Of a DNA stretch of 64,000 nucleotides, positions 44,472-52,296 are shown piece after piece. Position 1 is the first letter of the stretch. The number at the start of each line of letters is the position of its first letter. Source of the DNA: Clostridiales bacterium. Its GTDB lineage: Bacteria > Bacillota > Clostridia > Christensenellales > Aristaeellaceae. A program made the translations under genes and the position numbers. Where the stretch lies: positions 496,001 to 560,000 of the forward strand of contig CP069419.1 in assembly GCA_017569285.1 (NCBI GenBank). The letters are read 5' to 3'. The notes beneath the pieces were generated by a model. That model ran no database searches. It had not been told where the DNA came from and worked only from the letters and a program-made list of their open reading frames with translations.

Positions 44472-46112
44472 TTAAGGAGTCTGGATTTCATGGTCGAAAT
44501 AATCGTAGGCGGTACGCTGGATCATATTGCCATCATCATCATAGGCGTACCGGTAGGATACGACACCTTCGATCGTCATAATGGCGAAGCCGTCGGTGTC
44601 ATAGAACTTTTCATAAACCACCCGGTTGTAGGCGTCAAATTCACGGTAGACGATCGCATAGCCAGCCAGGCAGCGAATGGAGTTGCCTTCCGCATCGTAG
44701 TATTTTTCGCGGTTGATATTCCCGGCCTTGTCATATGTATAGTCCACCCGGCAGTAGGTTTCCCCGCCGGGGGACATGGGATTTCCAAGTTCATCATACC
44801 AGCTCTCGGAGATCACCTTGTCCTTGCTCATCTGCCGAATTCGCGTGACAAATCCGTCCTCACCCATCACCGGGTTTCCGAGGTAATCAAACCAGGTTTC
44901 GGTGATCAGGTTTCGTGACTCTCCTTCCCCGCTTTCGGGTTCCACTTTCCGCAGTACAGGCGCCGGAGTTGGAGTTGGCGTAGGTGTGGGAGTGGGGATC
45001 GGTGTAGGAGTTGGAGTTGGAGTCGGTGTAGGCGTAGGCGTGGGGGTCGGTGTTGGCGATGGCGAGGGTGTGGGTGTTGGTGTAGGGGTAGGGGTAGGGG
45101 TAGGGGTAGGTGTAGGTGTAGGCGTGGGGGTCGGTGTTGGCGATGGCGAGGGTGTGGGTGTTGGTGTAGGGGTAGGTGTTGGTGTTGGGGTTGCAGTTGG
45201 TGTGGGAGTTGGCGAAGGAGTTGCAGTCGGAGTCGCAGTGGGTTCCGGCGTATGAGTCGGCTCCGCAGTGGGTTCGATTGTCGGTTCAGCTGCAGGAGTC
45301 GGTGCAGCTGTCGGCTCTGTTGTGGGTTCGGCAGTAGGCTCAGCCGTCGGCTCTGCAGTCGGTTCCGTGGTCGGGGTAGCGGTCGGCACTGGTGTTACGG
45401 TAGGCGTCGGAATCGGGGTTGGAGTAGGTGTGGGTGTCGGAATGGGGGTTGGTGTCGGAGTGGGTTCAGGTGTTGGAGTGGGGACCGGGGTAGGTGTTGG
45501 GGTGGCGGTGGGTGTGGGAGTAGGTTCCGGGGTTTCTGTGGGGGCCGGCGTCGGGTTCCAGTCCATCAGCAGCAGGGGCTCGTCAAACGGCAGGCGGGGG
45601 CTTCCGTCCTCATCCAGCCAGGAGGAAATGCTCCCGAGCATGGTGCCGTCCGGGTCCTTCAGCTTCTCATTCTTCTTGTTGTAGAACAGGGCATTGGAGA
45701 TTTCGCCGTCATCGTAACGGATGTATACATGAGCATATCCATGCGCAGTGTTGGTGATTTTTCCGTCGGTTCCGTAGAAAGTCGCTTCCGTCAGGTGCCA
45801 CTTTGCGTCATAGTTCAGTTTGACAACGGCATACTGAGCCGGGTTATTCACCCGTTTATCCTTAGCGTCCAGGTAACGGATCTTGAAGGGATACTTCCGG
45901 TTTCCCTCATACTGGCATTCAATAACAGCATACCCGTTTGGTCCCGGGCAGGGAGTTCCCTCTGCATCGGTATACACATAACGGACGGTATGCTTCTGCC
46001 GGTCGGCCTGGGCTGAAAGAGTCAGGCCGGTGTCTTCTGCTGCGCAGAAGACGGGCAGCAGCATGGAAAGAACCGTCAGGAAACAGATGAGGACAGCCGG
46101 CAGTCTCTTCAT
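44472..46112 (-). CDS. Secreted YD/MORN-like repeat protein with long Thr-Pro linker
   Basis: A 546-residue protein. A signal peptide (cleavage near FCAA, residue 24) is followed by about 130 residues of the same repeat type as the protein at 9055-10266 ([55 protein letters not shown]). A Thr-Pro-rich segment of about 200 residues, with [12 protein letters not shown] and TPSPSP units, spans the middle. The last 150 residues are repeats again ([40 protein letters not shown]). The linker suggests an extended, glycosylatable wall-spanning stalk (inference). It lies inside the polysaccharide operon. Confidence 0.8.
   Translation of the reverse strand: MKRLPAVLICFLTVLSMLLPVFCAAEDTGLTLSAQADRQKHTVRYVYTDAEGTPCPGPNGYAVIECQYEGNRKYPFKIRYLDAKDKRVNNPAQYAVVKLNYDAKWHLTEATFYGTDGKITNTAHGYAHVYIRYDDGEISNALFYNKKNEKLKDPDGTMLGSISSWLDEDGSPRLPFDEPLLLMDWNPTPAPTETPEPTPTPTATPTPTPVPTPTPEPTPTPTPIPTPTPTPTPIPTPTVTPVPTATPTTEPTAEPTAEPTAEPTTEPTAAPTPAAEPTIEPTAEPTHTPEPTATPTATPSPTPTPTATPTPTPTPTPTPTPSPSPTPTPTPTPTPTPTPTPTPTPTPTPSPSPTPTPTPTPTPTPTPTPTPIPTPTPTPTPTPAPVLRKVEPESGEGESRNLITETWFDYLGNPVMGEDGFVTRIRQMSKDKVISESWYDELGNPMSPGGETYCRVDYTYDKAGNINREKYYDAEGNSIRCLAGYAIVYREFDAYNRVVYEKFYDTDGFAIMTIEGVVSYRYAYDDDGNMIQRTAYDYFDHEIQTP
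44960..45545 (-). repeat. Low-complexity Thr-Pro coding repeat
   Basis: About 585 bp of GGNGTNGG-type sequence on the plus strand, which codes on the minus strand for Thr-Pro and Ser-Pro dipeptides. Within it an 84-bp unit starting GGCGTGGGGGTCGGTGTTGG is duplicated exactly in its first part (45037 and 45121). Such DNA is prone to slippage, so length variation among strains is expected. Confidence 0.9.
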
Positions 46113-46176
46113 GGGAATACGAACCCTCCCGGGATTGTTCTGGGAAAACCGGAGAAAAACTATTTTCCAGACAAAC

Positions 46177-46208
46177 GTTTCCCCCGGATCACTGGATCCG
46201 GGGGAAAC
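46177..46208 (-). terminator. Strong hairpin, probable terminator after the 173-residue secreted protein gene
   Basis: A perfect 14-bp stem (46177-46190 with 46195-46208) with a 4-nt loop lies 40 bp after the stop codon at 46248. The downstream tract is only weakly T-rich (GTTTGT on the minus strand). As it is inside the polysaccharide operon, read-through would have to occur. Confidence 0.65.
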
Positions 46209-46247
46209 GGGTTTTGTATTTCTACAGGGGTATTTTGCTTTCTTGGA

Positions 46248-46769
46248 TTATTCGCTGATCACGCCGATCAGGAAGGGGTTGGTCTGAACCTTTTCGAAGA
46301 CAGCCTTCGGAACGGTCACATCGACGCTACCATCGGCCTTGCCGACGCCGTCAAAGGCCTGCCATTCGATTTCTTCTTCCGCGTTCTCAGGCAGGATACC
46401 GATCAGGACGATCACCTTCTGGCCGTCGCTATAGGGGGTTTCGAACATGACGTTCATGACCACTTCGTCCGGCAGATTGTCGATCTCGCCATCGAGCTTG
46501 GCGGTCACCATTTCACTGATGGTGGCGAAACCTTCGGGAATCTTGGCCTTCACATCGTCCGGCAGGGGGGCCAGGACGTCGCCGGCTTCCTTCGCGTCCG
46601 CGAAAGCCTTGATGGCAGCGGCGCTCTCTTCGGTGTCAGCAATAAACTCCATGGGGACTCCAGAAACATCTCCGCCGATGGTGGGTTCTTCTTTGGAACC
46701 TTCAGCAATCGCGAAGGCTGCAGTCAGCAGCATTGCAAGGGCAAGTACCAGGGAAAACAGTTTCTTCAT
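46248..46769 (-). CDS. Small secreted protein of unknown function
   Basis: A 173-residue protein from the ATG at 46769, which has AGGAGG 9 nt upstream; a 19-codon longer ORF crosses the promoter region and is rejected. MKKLFSLVLALAMLLTAAFA is a signal peptide with cleavage near residue 22. The mature part is acidic (pI clearly low: GSKEEPTIGGDVSGVPMEFI; EEEIEWQAFDGVGKADG). It has no Cys and no membrane anchor. No family recognised. It has its own strong promoter (46822-46851) and a hairpin after it, so it can be expressed independently of the surrounding polysaccharide genes. Confidence 0.8.
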   Translation of the reverse strand: MKKLFSLVLALAMLLTAAFAIAEGSKEEPTIGGDVSGVPMEFIADTEESAAAIKAFADAKEAGDVLAPLPDDVKAKIPEGFATISEMVTAKLDGEIDNLPDEVVMNVMFETPYSDGQKVIVLIGILPENAEEEIEWQAFDGVGKADGSVDVTVPKAVFEKVQTNPFLIGVISE

Positions 46770-46821
46770 AATCTCATACCTCCTGCTATTTACAATGATA
46801 CACTTTCCAGTATCACTGCAT

Positions 46822-46851
46822 ATCATACCATTCCGGGGTAACCCTTGTCAA
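46822..46851 (-). promoter_or_regulatory. Strong internal sigma-A promoter
   Basis: On the minus strand a consensus TTGACA (46846-46851) and TATGAT (46822-46827) are separated by 18 bp. It lies just after the cpsB stop and 53 bp upstream of the ATG at 46769. Confidence 0.78.
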
Positions 46852-46891
46852 CAATTCTTGCAAATCTTTCTGCTGCCTGCTGCCGGGGATG

Positions 46892-47599
46892 TCAGTTGAA
46901 GAAAAATTTGTCCGGGTTGTTCCGGATTTTTCGTTCCGCGTCCGCGCCGTATTTTTTCGCCAGGGCTTCCATTCCCGGCGTCATGCAGGTTTCCCGCCCG
47001 GCAAAGGCGTGGGTATCGGTGGCGATGAAATCGACCAGGCCTTCTTTGAAAAGGCTGTCGAAGAATCCGCGCCGCAGCAGGGGCTGCTTGCGGATGAGGC
47101 TCCGGGCGTTGATCTGGACCAGGGCGTGGAATCGGCTTTTCATTTCTTCTACCTGGCGGATTTTGCCGATGGCCGGGTAGCGCTCCATGTGGGCAATCAC
47201 CGGGATGAATCCGGCGCCCGCCACCTTCTGCAGGGCATCCGTGATACGGTCCAAGGTGTCGGTGGGGCTGAACTCGATCATCGCGCAGTTCGTGTCCGCC
47301 AGGGTCGGCACCCGCTTTTCCCGCAGGAGGCGCGGGGTGTTGTCCGTATAGAGGATCTCCGCGCCGCGGTACAGCTGGATCGGCAGGTTCTCCTGCGCGA
47401 TGTACTCCTCCGCGGCGGCAAAGTGCCGGTCGAAGGTTTCCTCCGGGAATTCGTATACGCCCGGGGTGACGTGCGGGGTGCAGATGATTCGGGTGATGCG
47501 GTCCGCGGCGGCTTCCCGCAGCATGCGGAACGTCTCTTCCCGCTCCTCCGCGCCGTCGTCCACGCCCCAGATGACGTGGCTGTGTATATCCGTGTACAA
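46892..47599 (-). CDS. cpsB: CpsB/YwqE-type protein tyrosine phosphatase (PHP family)
   Basis: A 235-residue metal-dependent phosphatase. YTDIHSHVIWGVDDGAEERE has the first metal-binding His pair and Asp; ICTPHVTPGVY, NCAMIEFSPTDT, PVIAHMERYPAI and FIATDTHAF give the remaining metal ligands of the PHP fold. It removes phosphate from the Tyr-rich tail of the CpsD kinase. Start is a TTG at 47599 with AAGGAA upstream; an internal ATG would cut off the metal-binding DIHSH motif. Lies between the LCP gene and the secreted protein gene. Confidence 0.93.
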   Translation of the reverse strand: MYTDIHSHVIWGVDDGAEEREETFRMLREAAADRITRIICTPHVTPGVYEFPEETFDRHFAAAEEYIAQENLPIQLYRGAEILYTDNTPRLLREKRVPTLADTNCAMIEFSPTDTLDRITDALQKVAGAGFIPVIAHMERYPAIGKIRQVEEMKSRFHALVQINARSLIRKQPLLRRGFFDSLFKEGLVDFIATDTHAFAGRETCMTPGMEALAKKYGADAERKIRNNPDKFFFN

Positions 47600-47628
47600 G
47601 GCTGGCCGTTTCCTTCTTTCCCGCGGGG

Positions 47629-48630
47629 TTATTCCGGGAGCGAATACAGGTGCTCCAGGATCCAGTCGATGCCCGCGTCTTTCTGCATGTGGAATTCCAC
47701 ATACCCGTCATCGCCGATGGTGTACTCCCCCGCCGGATGGTCGATCGGGAGGATTTCGTAGTTGTAGGCCTGGTTCAGTTCCTCCGCCAGCCGCTTGGTG
47801 GTCATGTTGGTGGTGGCAATCGTTTCCAGGGATTTCAGCAGCGATTCGCCGAAGGCTGGATCGCTGCTGATCCTTTTGTTCATCTGTTTGATGGCTTTTT
47901 GCATGTATTCGCCCTGGCGGACCATACGTTCCTGGTTGGTGCCGGAGCCGACGGTCATACGGGCGCGGACGAACTGTTCCGCTTCCTGCCCGTGCAGGGT
48001 CACCGTGCTGCCTTTTGTCCAGGCGGGGTTGACCGGGGTCATGTCAAAGTCCATATGGACCTGGACGCCGCCCAGGGCATCGTTCAGGGTGGGGATTGCG
48101 CCATAGTCAACCATGTACCAGCCGTCGATTTCCAGTCCGTCCAGCAGGGTCTGCAAGGAACGGATGGTGGATTTTGCGTTGGCTTCAGGCGTGTCGCCGT
48201 AGTAATGGGATAGGCAGATCTGCATCACCCGGGAGCCTACCTCGTTGCCGAAAACGCCCAGGACGAACACGTCCGCCATGGTGTCACGGTCAATCTGCAG
48301 CTGGTGGATCTGTTTGCCGGTGTGGTCGATGGCCAGCAGCAGCAGGAAGTCCGCCGGGGAGCCGCGCCGGTAGGTTTGGGAGCCGGTGGCTTCCGGGTCG
48401 CCGTGCTGGTCGATACCGGCGATCAGGAGAGTGGTAACTGCCGGCTTTTCCCGGTAGGTGCGGCCGTTCCATTCGATGGTCTTCAGCTGGCCGAATCCCT
48501 CGGTCATGCTGCCGCGGGATTCCGTATACTGGCTGTCATCCGTATTGCGGAGGAACAGGAGAATACCGGCCAGCACGATAGCCGCAAGGATGATCAGTAC
48601 CGCGGCTTTGATGATAATTCGTTTGTTCAC
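47629..48630 (-). CDS. LytR-CpsA-Psr (LCP) family wall-polymer ligase
   Basis: A 333-residue protein with one N-terminal membrane helix (IKAAVLIILAAIVLAGILLF) and an extracellular LCP domain: TLLIAGIDQHGDPE, ADFLLLLAIDHTGKQIHQLQ, IDRDTMADVFVLG with the pyrophosphate-binding Arg/Asp, and EQFVRARMTVGSGTNQERM. LCP enzymes transfer undecaprenyl-linked polymers to peptidoglycan, so the polysaccharide is likely wall-attached. The start is GTG at 48630, with AAGGAG upstream. The gene order CpsC-CpsD-LCP-CpsB is typical of Gram-positive capsule loci. Confidence 0.94.
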   Translation of the reverse strand: MNKRIIIKAAVLIILAAIVLAGILLFLRNTDDSQYTESRGSMTEGFGQLKTIEWNGRTYREKPAVTTLLIAGIDQHGDPEATGSQTYRRGSPADFLLLLAIDHTGKQIHQLQIDRDTMADVFVLGVFGNEVGSRVMQICLSHYYGDTPEANAKSTIRSLQTLLDGLEIDGWYMVDYGAIPTLNDALGGVQVHMDFDMTPVNPAWTKGSTVTLHGQEAEQFVRARMTVGSGTNQERMVRQGEYMQKAIKQMNKRISSDPAFGESLLKSLETIATTNMTTKRLAEELNQAYNYEILPIDHPAGEYTIGDDGYVEFHMQKDAGIDWILEHLYSLPE

Positions 48631-48678
48631 TTTCGTCCCGCTCCTTTACGTCAGCGGTGGTTGATGGTGAATGGGCAG

Positions 48679-49440
48679 TTATTTCTTTTTCTTTCCGTCC
48701 TCGCCCTCCCGGCGGTAATAGGCGTTGCCGTACTTGCCGTAATGGCCGTACTTGCTGTATCCGTATTTGCCGCCGTAGCTGTAATACTTCTTGGTGCTCA
48801 GGCGGTCCATGGCAACCTTGTTCAGCACGCATCCCAGGATCGGGGTGCCGGTGCGTTCCATCTGCTGCTTGGCTTCCTGCAGGGCGCGGCGGTGGGTCTT
48901 GCTGTATTCAAGCACCAGGATGCTGCCGTCGCAGCTCTTGGCGATTTCCGCCGCGTCGATGACCAGGCCCACCGGCGGGGCGTCGATGACCACCAGGTCA
49001 AACGTCTCGCTCAGCGTTTCCACCAGGTGGTCAAAGTCCGGCGTGGCAATCAGGGAAAGAGGCGCCTGCACGTCCGTGCCGATTGGGATGAAGAAGACGT
49101 TCGGCAGGTCGGTTTCGTATACAACCTCATCGATGGAGCACTGGCCGCTGAGGAGGTGGGCCAGGCCCATCCCGCTCCCCTGCAGCTGGATGCCGTAGTG
49201 GGCGTTCATGACGGAGAGCCGGAGGTCCGCGTCCATCAGGACCACCTTCTGGCCGCGGCGGGCCATATTCTGCACGATCTGGAAGGCAACAAAGCTTTTG
49301 CCGTCATTCGGCTCACAGCTGGTAACGACAATCTTTTTGATGTTTCTGCCGGAGAAGGTCAGGTTGGAACAGATGGTGTTCATGGCTTCGGAACCGGCGT
49401 AGTCCAGCGCGGCGTTGGCGCTGATCACGGCTTTCAGCAT
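48679..49440 (-). CDS. cpsD: Bacterial tyrosine kinase CpsD/CapB type
   Basis: A 253-residue P-loop kinase. VVTSCEPNDGKSFVAFQIVQ is Walker A near residue 46 (usual form S-x-x-P-x-E-G-K-S, here with D), KVVLMDADLRLSVMN is Walker A', and FDLVVIDAPPVGLVIDAAEI is Walker B. The C-terminus ends with a Tyr-rich tail (KKYYSYGGKYGYSKYGHYGK) that is the autophosphorylation site. It needs CpsC (the next gene upstream, 3 nt away) as its membrane activator, and CpsB dephosphorylates it. The set controls polysaccharide length. Confidence 0.95.
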   Translation of the reverse strand: MLKAVISANAALDYAGSEAMNTICSNLTFSGRNIKKIVVTSCEPNDGKSFVAFQIVQNMARRGQKVVLMDADLRLSVMNAHYGIQLQGSGMGLAHLLSGQCSIDEVVYETDLPNVFFIPIGTDVQAPLSLIATPDFDHLVETLSETFDLVVIDAPPVGLVIDAAEIAKSCDGSILVLEYSKTHRRALQEAKQQMERTGTPILGCVLNKVAMDRLSTKKYYSYGGKYGYSKYGHYGKYGNAYYRREGEDGKKKK

Positions 49441-49443
49441 CTG

Positions 49444-50262
49444 TTATTCCCCCTTTCCGGTTTTCCGGCTGCTCCGCTGCCCGTAGGCCGACGGAGGCGG
49501 GCCGTTTTTCGCGTTGTGTTCAAAATCCTGCAGCGGGATCATGCCGAGCGTGGTCAGTCCGCCCACCTTGGCGATATCCTCCGTGGTGAGGATCCGATCA
49601 TCGCTGAAGTGCTTGATGGCGATGATCGCCATGGCTAGCAGGGCACCAAGCAGGAAACCGATGATCACGGTCCGGGGTTTCTGCGGGCTCACCGGCTTGT
49701 CGGGCAGGCGGGCTTCCTCAAACATGTTCGGCTCGCGCATGTCCATCTTGGCCGCGATGAATTCCCGGGCCACCTGGGCGTAGGTATCGGCAAGCAGCTT
49801 GGCTTCCCGCGGATCCGGGGATTTGATCTGCACATACAGCACGTGGGTATTGCTCGGGTTGGATACGCTCAGCATGCTGGACAGTTTTGAATATGAGTAA
49901 TTCAGGTTCAGGCGCTTGTCCACCAGTTCATGCACATGCCAGTTCTTGAACACTTCCTGGTAGTCGGCCGCCAGGTTTGTGCCGATCTGCAGGTCGCTCA
50001 GGGAGATGGCGGTATCGGAGCCAACGATATAGATCTTGGCCGTCGCCTGGTAGATTGGGGTCACCGCGTATTGCACGTAACCAAACGCGATAGCCGCACC
50101 CAGGATGGCGGTCAGGAGGATCCAGTGGATTTTTTCGAGGAAGTGCAGCGCCAGCTCCGCCAGGTCGATCTCAAATACATCATCATTTTCCTTGGCGGGA
50201 GCGGCCGCCTGGGCGGCCGGCGCCTGTACTTTTTTCACTTCGTTGGTCTCGTTTCTTGCCAT
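49444..50262 (-). CDS. cpsC: CpsC/Wzz-type chain length regulator and kinase activator
   Basis: A 272-residue membrane protein with two helices (HWILLTAILGAAIAFGYVQY near residue 50; RTVIIGFLLGALLAMAIIAI near residue 205). Between them is a 130-residue extracytoplasmic Wzz domain (YQATAKIYIVGSDTAISLSD and LLADTYAQVAREFIAAKMDM). PDKPVSPQKPRTVIIG is the conserved Pro-rich segment before the second helix. The N-terminus is cytoplasmic, with an Ala/Pro-rich part. It overlaps the loaP stop by 28 nt and is 3 nt from cpsD. Confidence 0.93.
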   Translation of the reverse strand: MARNETNEVKKVQAPAAQAAAPAKENDDVFEIDLAELALHFLEKIHWILLTAILGAAIAFGYVQYAVTPIYQATAKIYIVGSDTAISLSDLQIGTNLAADYQEVFKNWHVHELVDKRLNLNYSYSKLSSMLSVSNPSNTHVLYVQIKSPDPREAKLLADTYAQVAREFIAAKMDMREPNMFEEARLPDKPVSPQKPRTVIIGFLLGALLAMAIIAIKHFSDDRILTTEDIAKVGGLTTLGMIPLQDFEHNAKNGPPPSAYGQRSSRKTGKGE

Positions 50263-50798
50263 CCGGCATCTCCTTCCGTTCTTCGGGGGAAAACAGCCGC
50301 CGGTTCATCCGGCGACACAATTTCATATTCCACCCATGTTTTCACCAGCATTTTGGCAAAGGGAACCTCAATCTGCATTCGGCGTGCCCGGTGGTCCACC
50401 TTGCGGATGACAGCGTCCAGGCCGGAGAAGGCTCCTTCCGTCAGCCGGATCCGTTGGTCCTTCTCGTAGACCGGCGTTTTGCCGATCACGCCGTTCATCT
50501 GCAGGATCATCAGGGCAAATGTTTCGTCGCTTCCCGTGAGCATGTAGTCCTGTTCCGATGTCTTCAGGCACCGGAGCACGCCCGGGATGTAGCGGCACTG
50601 GGATATGTCCGTGGGTTCTTCGCAGTAAAGGAACAGGTACCCGGGAAGCAGGTCCCGGGGGCGGTCCACCATCTTTCCGTTCTGCCAGGTGTGCTGGATC
50701 TGCCGCGGCGAAATCACCAGGCATCCCAGCCGTTGTGTTACCTCGTGTGCCACATAGCGGCATTTGGCCGTTTCGCAGAAGAGGCAGTATGTGTACAT
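50235..50798 (-). CDS. loaP: LoaP/NusG-like transcription antiterminator
   Basis: A 187-residue NusG paralogue from the ATG at 50798, with AGGAGG 7 nt upstream; a longer ORF to 50894 is rejected. The NGN domain has MYTYCLFCETAKCRYVAHEV and RDLLPGYLFLYCEEPTDISQ, and the KOW domain is IRLTEGAFSGLDAVIRKVDH. LoaP proteins of Firmicutes sit at the front of long biosynthetic operons and load on RNA polymerase at a leader RNA hairpin so that it reads through internal terminators. Here it is first in a 26-kb polysaccharide operon, as expected. It is behind a 5' leader of about 210 nt. Confidence 0.9.
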   Translation of the reverse strand: MYTYCLFCETAKCRYVAHEVTQRLGCLVISPRQIQHTWQNGKMVDRPRDLLPGYLFLYCEEPTDISQCRYIPGVLRCLKTSEQDYMLTGSDETFALMILQMNGVIGKTPVYEKDQRIRLTEGAFSGLDAVIRKVDHRARRMQIEVPFAKMLVKTWVEYEIVSPDEPAAVFPRRTEGDAGWQETRPTK

Positions 50799-51010
50799 CT
50801 CCGTTCCTCCTGAAAAGCATAGCTCCGCTGCGGGCGGCGGATTTCCCCGTCGTCCTTCCTGAAAACACACGTAAACGGAACGGCTGTCCGGCAAGTGTCA
50901 TCGGTCCAGCTTCACCGTCCGTGGATACCCCGGCGCTGGCGGAAAGCTTCCCTGCCTTTCCTGTTTTCTGATCACTCGGATTTCCGTGCTTGTAACCCAA
51001 TCCATATCAA
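50799..51010 (-). promoter_or_regulatory. 5' leader of the polysaccharide operon, likely structured
   Basis: About 210 nt between the promoter and loaP contain no convincing coding frame but several GC-rich pairing segments, for example GGAAAG with CTTTCC (about 50941-50966) and GCCGGGG/CCGGAC blocks near 50880-50935. The layout suits a LoaP loading site or another RNA regulator. I could not match it to a named riboswitch by eye. Confidence 0.45.
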
Positions 51011-51016
51011 TATGTA

Positions 51017-51045
51017 ATTATATCCGAAACCTTTGTGGAAAGCAA
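51017..51045 (-). promoter_or_regulatory. Promoter of the polysaccharide operon
   Basis: On the minus strand TTGCTT (51040-51045) and a consensus TATAAT (51017-51022) are separated by 17 bp. It is about 220 bp upstream of loaP. No other comparable promoter was seen in the gap. Confidence 0.7.
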
Positions 51046-51191
51046 TTCATTTCTTATATTATGGTCAATCAAATTGGGCCATAAAATCCATACTTTTCAA
51101 CATGTACATAACTTGATTGATCCCGGTGCATGAAAAATACAATAATCCGGCCAGGTTTGCACCGTTTCAGCAGGAATCCGGTGAAAAAGAT

Positions 51192-51222
51192 TTGACTTGG
51201 AGTATACTCGAACGTGTACGAT
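51192..51222 (+). promoter_or_regulatory. MerR-type promoter of the Gfo/Idh/MocA oxidoreductase
   Basis: TTGACT (51192-51197) and TACGAT (51217-51222) are separated by 19 bp, the long spacer typical of MerR-activated promoters. Between them is the palindrome GAGTATACTC (51200-51209), extended to TTGGAGTATACTCGAA, which is the AdhR/YyaG-like MerR operator form. Confidence 0.65.
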
Positions 51223-51265
51223 ACAGGAAAGCGGATAAACGAATATGGGCAGGAGGAATACAGGA

Positions 51266-52234
51266 ATGGAAAAAGTCAGGTGGGGTGTCCTCGGTACGGC
51301 GGATATCGCCCGGGGGGCGACGATTCCCGGGATGCTGCAGGCGGAGAATTGTGAGCTTTGGGCGGTCGCCGGGCGGAGCCCGGAAAAGGCACAGGCTTTC
51401 CGGGATCAGTTTGGATTCCGGAAGGCTTACGGAAGCTATGAGGAACTGCTGGCTGATCCGGAAGTGGAGGCGGTCTATATTCCCCTGCCCAACGACCTGC
51501 ACTGTGAATGGTCCGTCCGGGCGCTGCAGGCCGGGAAGCACGTCCTGTGCGAGAAACCCCTGGCGGTTTCCGAAGAGCAGGTCAAATGGATGTTCGATGC
51601 GGCGGAAAAAAGCGGCGTATACCTGATGGAAGCCTTCGCGTACCTCCACAGCCCGTTTGTGCAGGCGGTGAAAGCGGAGCTGGATTCGGGAGTCATCGGG
51701 GATATCCGGTACATGGAATCTGCGTTTATCACCGGCCGCCGGCCGGATACCGATATCCGCCTGCGGAAGGAAACCTGCGGCGGGGCGATGTATGACCTGG
51801 GCTGCTACGCGGTCAGCATGGCCATGTGGATGATTGGGAAAGAGCCGGATGACGTCCGGGCATCTGCCCAGTTCTCCCCGAAGGGAATCGACCTGTTTAC
51901 CTCCGCCCTGCTGCTGTACAATGACGAATCCGTCGCGGCGCTGGACTGCGGCATGCTGCTGCCCCACGGGCGGCTGGACCGGTTCCGCATCTTTGGGGCG
52001 AAAGGAACGATTGTCTCCCCCGTGGAGTTCAACCAGAGCGGGGAAATCCCATATACCGTCATCCGGGACGGGGTTTCGGAAACGAAGACCGTTTCCGTGC
52101 GGGATAACTATACCCTGGAAGTAGAGCAGCTCGGCCGCTGCGTCCGTGGGCTGGAAAAGCCCCATGTATCCCGGGAGTTCTCCCTGCTGGTGGCCCGGGT
52201 CACCGACCGGATCCTGGCGGAAATCGGATACTGA
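51266..52234 (+). CDS. Gfo/Idh/MocA family NAD(P)-dependent oxidoreductase
   Basis: A 322-residue cytoplasmic dehydrogenase from the ATG at 51266 (AGGAGG 9 nt upstream; the ATG at 51245 lacks one). The Rossmann motif is VRWGVLGTADIARGATIPGM, the EKP motif is HVLCEKPLAVSEEQVKWMFD, and the substrate domain has YNDESVAALDCGMLL. The family acts on sugars and other alcohols; KETCGGAMYDLGCYAVSMAM holds the catalytic D-x3-H-like site (here D-x3-Y), as is seen in dihydrodiol- and glucose-fructose-type members. The MerR-type promoter implies induction by a small molecule or stress. Single gene with its own terminator. Confidence 0.92.
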   Translation: MEKVRWGVLGTADIARGATIPGMLQAENCELWAVAGRSPEKAQAFRDQFGFRKAYGSYEELLADPEVEAVYIPLPNDLHCEWSVRALQAGKHVLCEKPLAVSEEQVKWMFDAAEKSGVYLMEAFAYLHSPFVQAVKAELDSGVIGDIRYMESAFITGRRPDTDIRLRKETCGGAMYDLGCYAVSMAMWMIGKEPDDVRASAQFSPKGIDLFTSALLLYNDESVAALDCGMLLPHGRLDRFRIFGAKGTIVSPVEFNQSGEIPYTVIRDGVSETKTVSVRDNYTLEVEQLGRCVRGLEKPHVSREFSLLVARVTDRILAEIGY

Positions 52235-52249
52235 TCTTAGTAAAGCAAG

Positions 52250-52285
52250 TGCGGGTGCCCTTTCGGGCACCCGCATTGTTGTTTT
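52250..52285 (+). terminator. Intrinsic terminator of the oxidoreductase gene
   Basis: A perfect 11-bp stem (52250-52260 with 52265-52275) with a TTTC loop is followed by TTGTTGTTTT. It lies 22 bp upstream of the convergent stop at 52297 and may serve both strands. Confidence 0.88.
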
Positions 52286-52296
52286 GGGTCTGTTGT

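Noticed and set aside
44902-45255. Plus-strand Gly-Val repeat ORF
   Set aside because: It is the reverse frame of the Thr-Pro repeat and has no independent support.
50799-51000. Minus-strand reading frame in the loaP leader
   Set aside because: The open frame overlaps loaP out of frame, has no ribosome binding site and gives a low-complexity product with no known domain.
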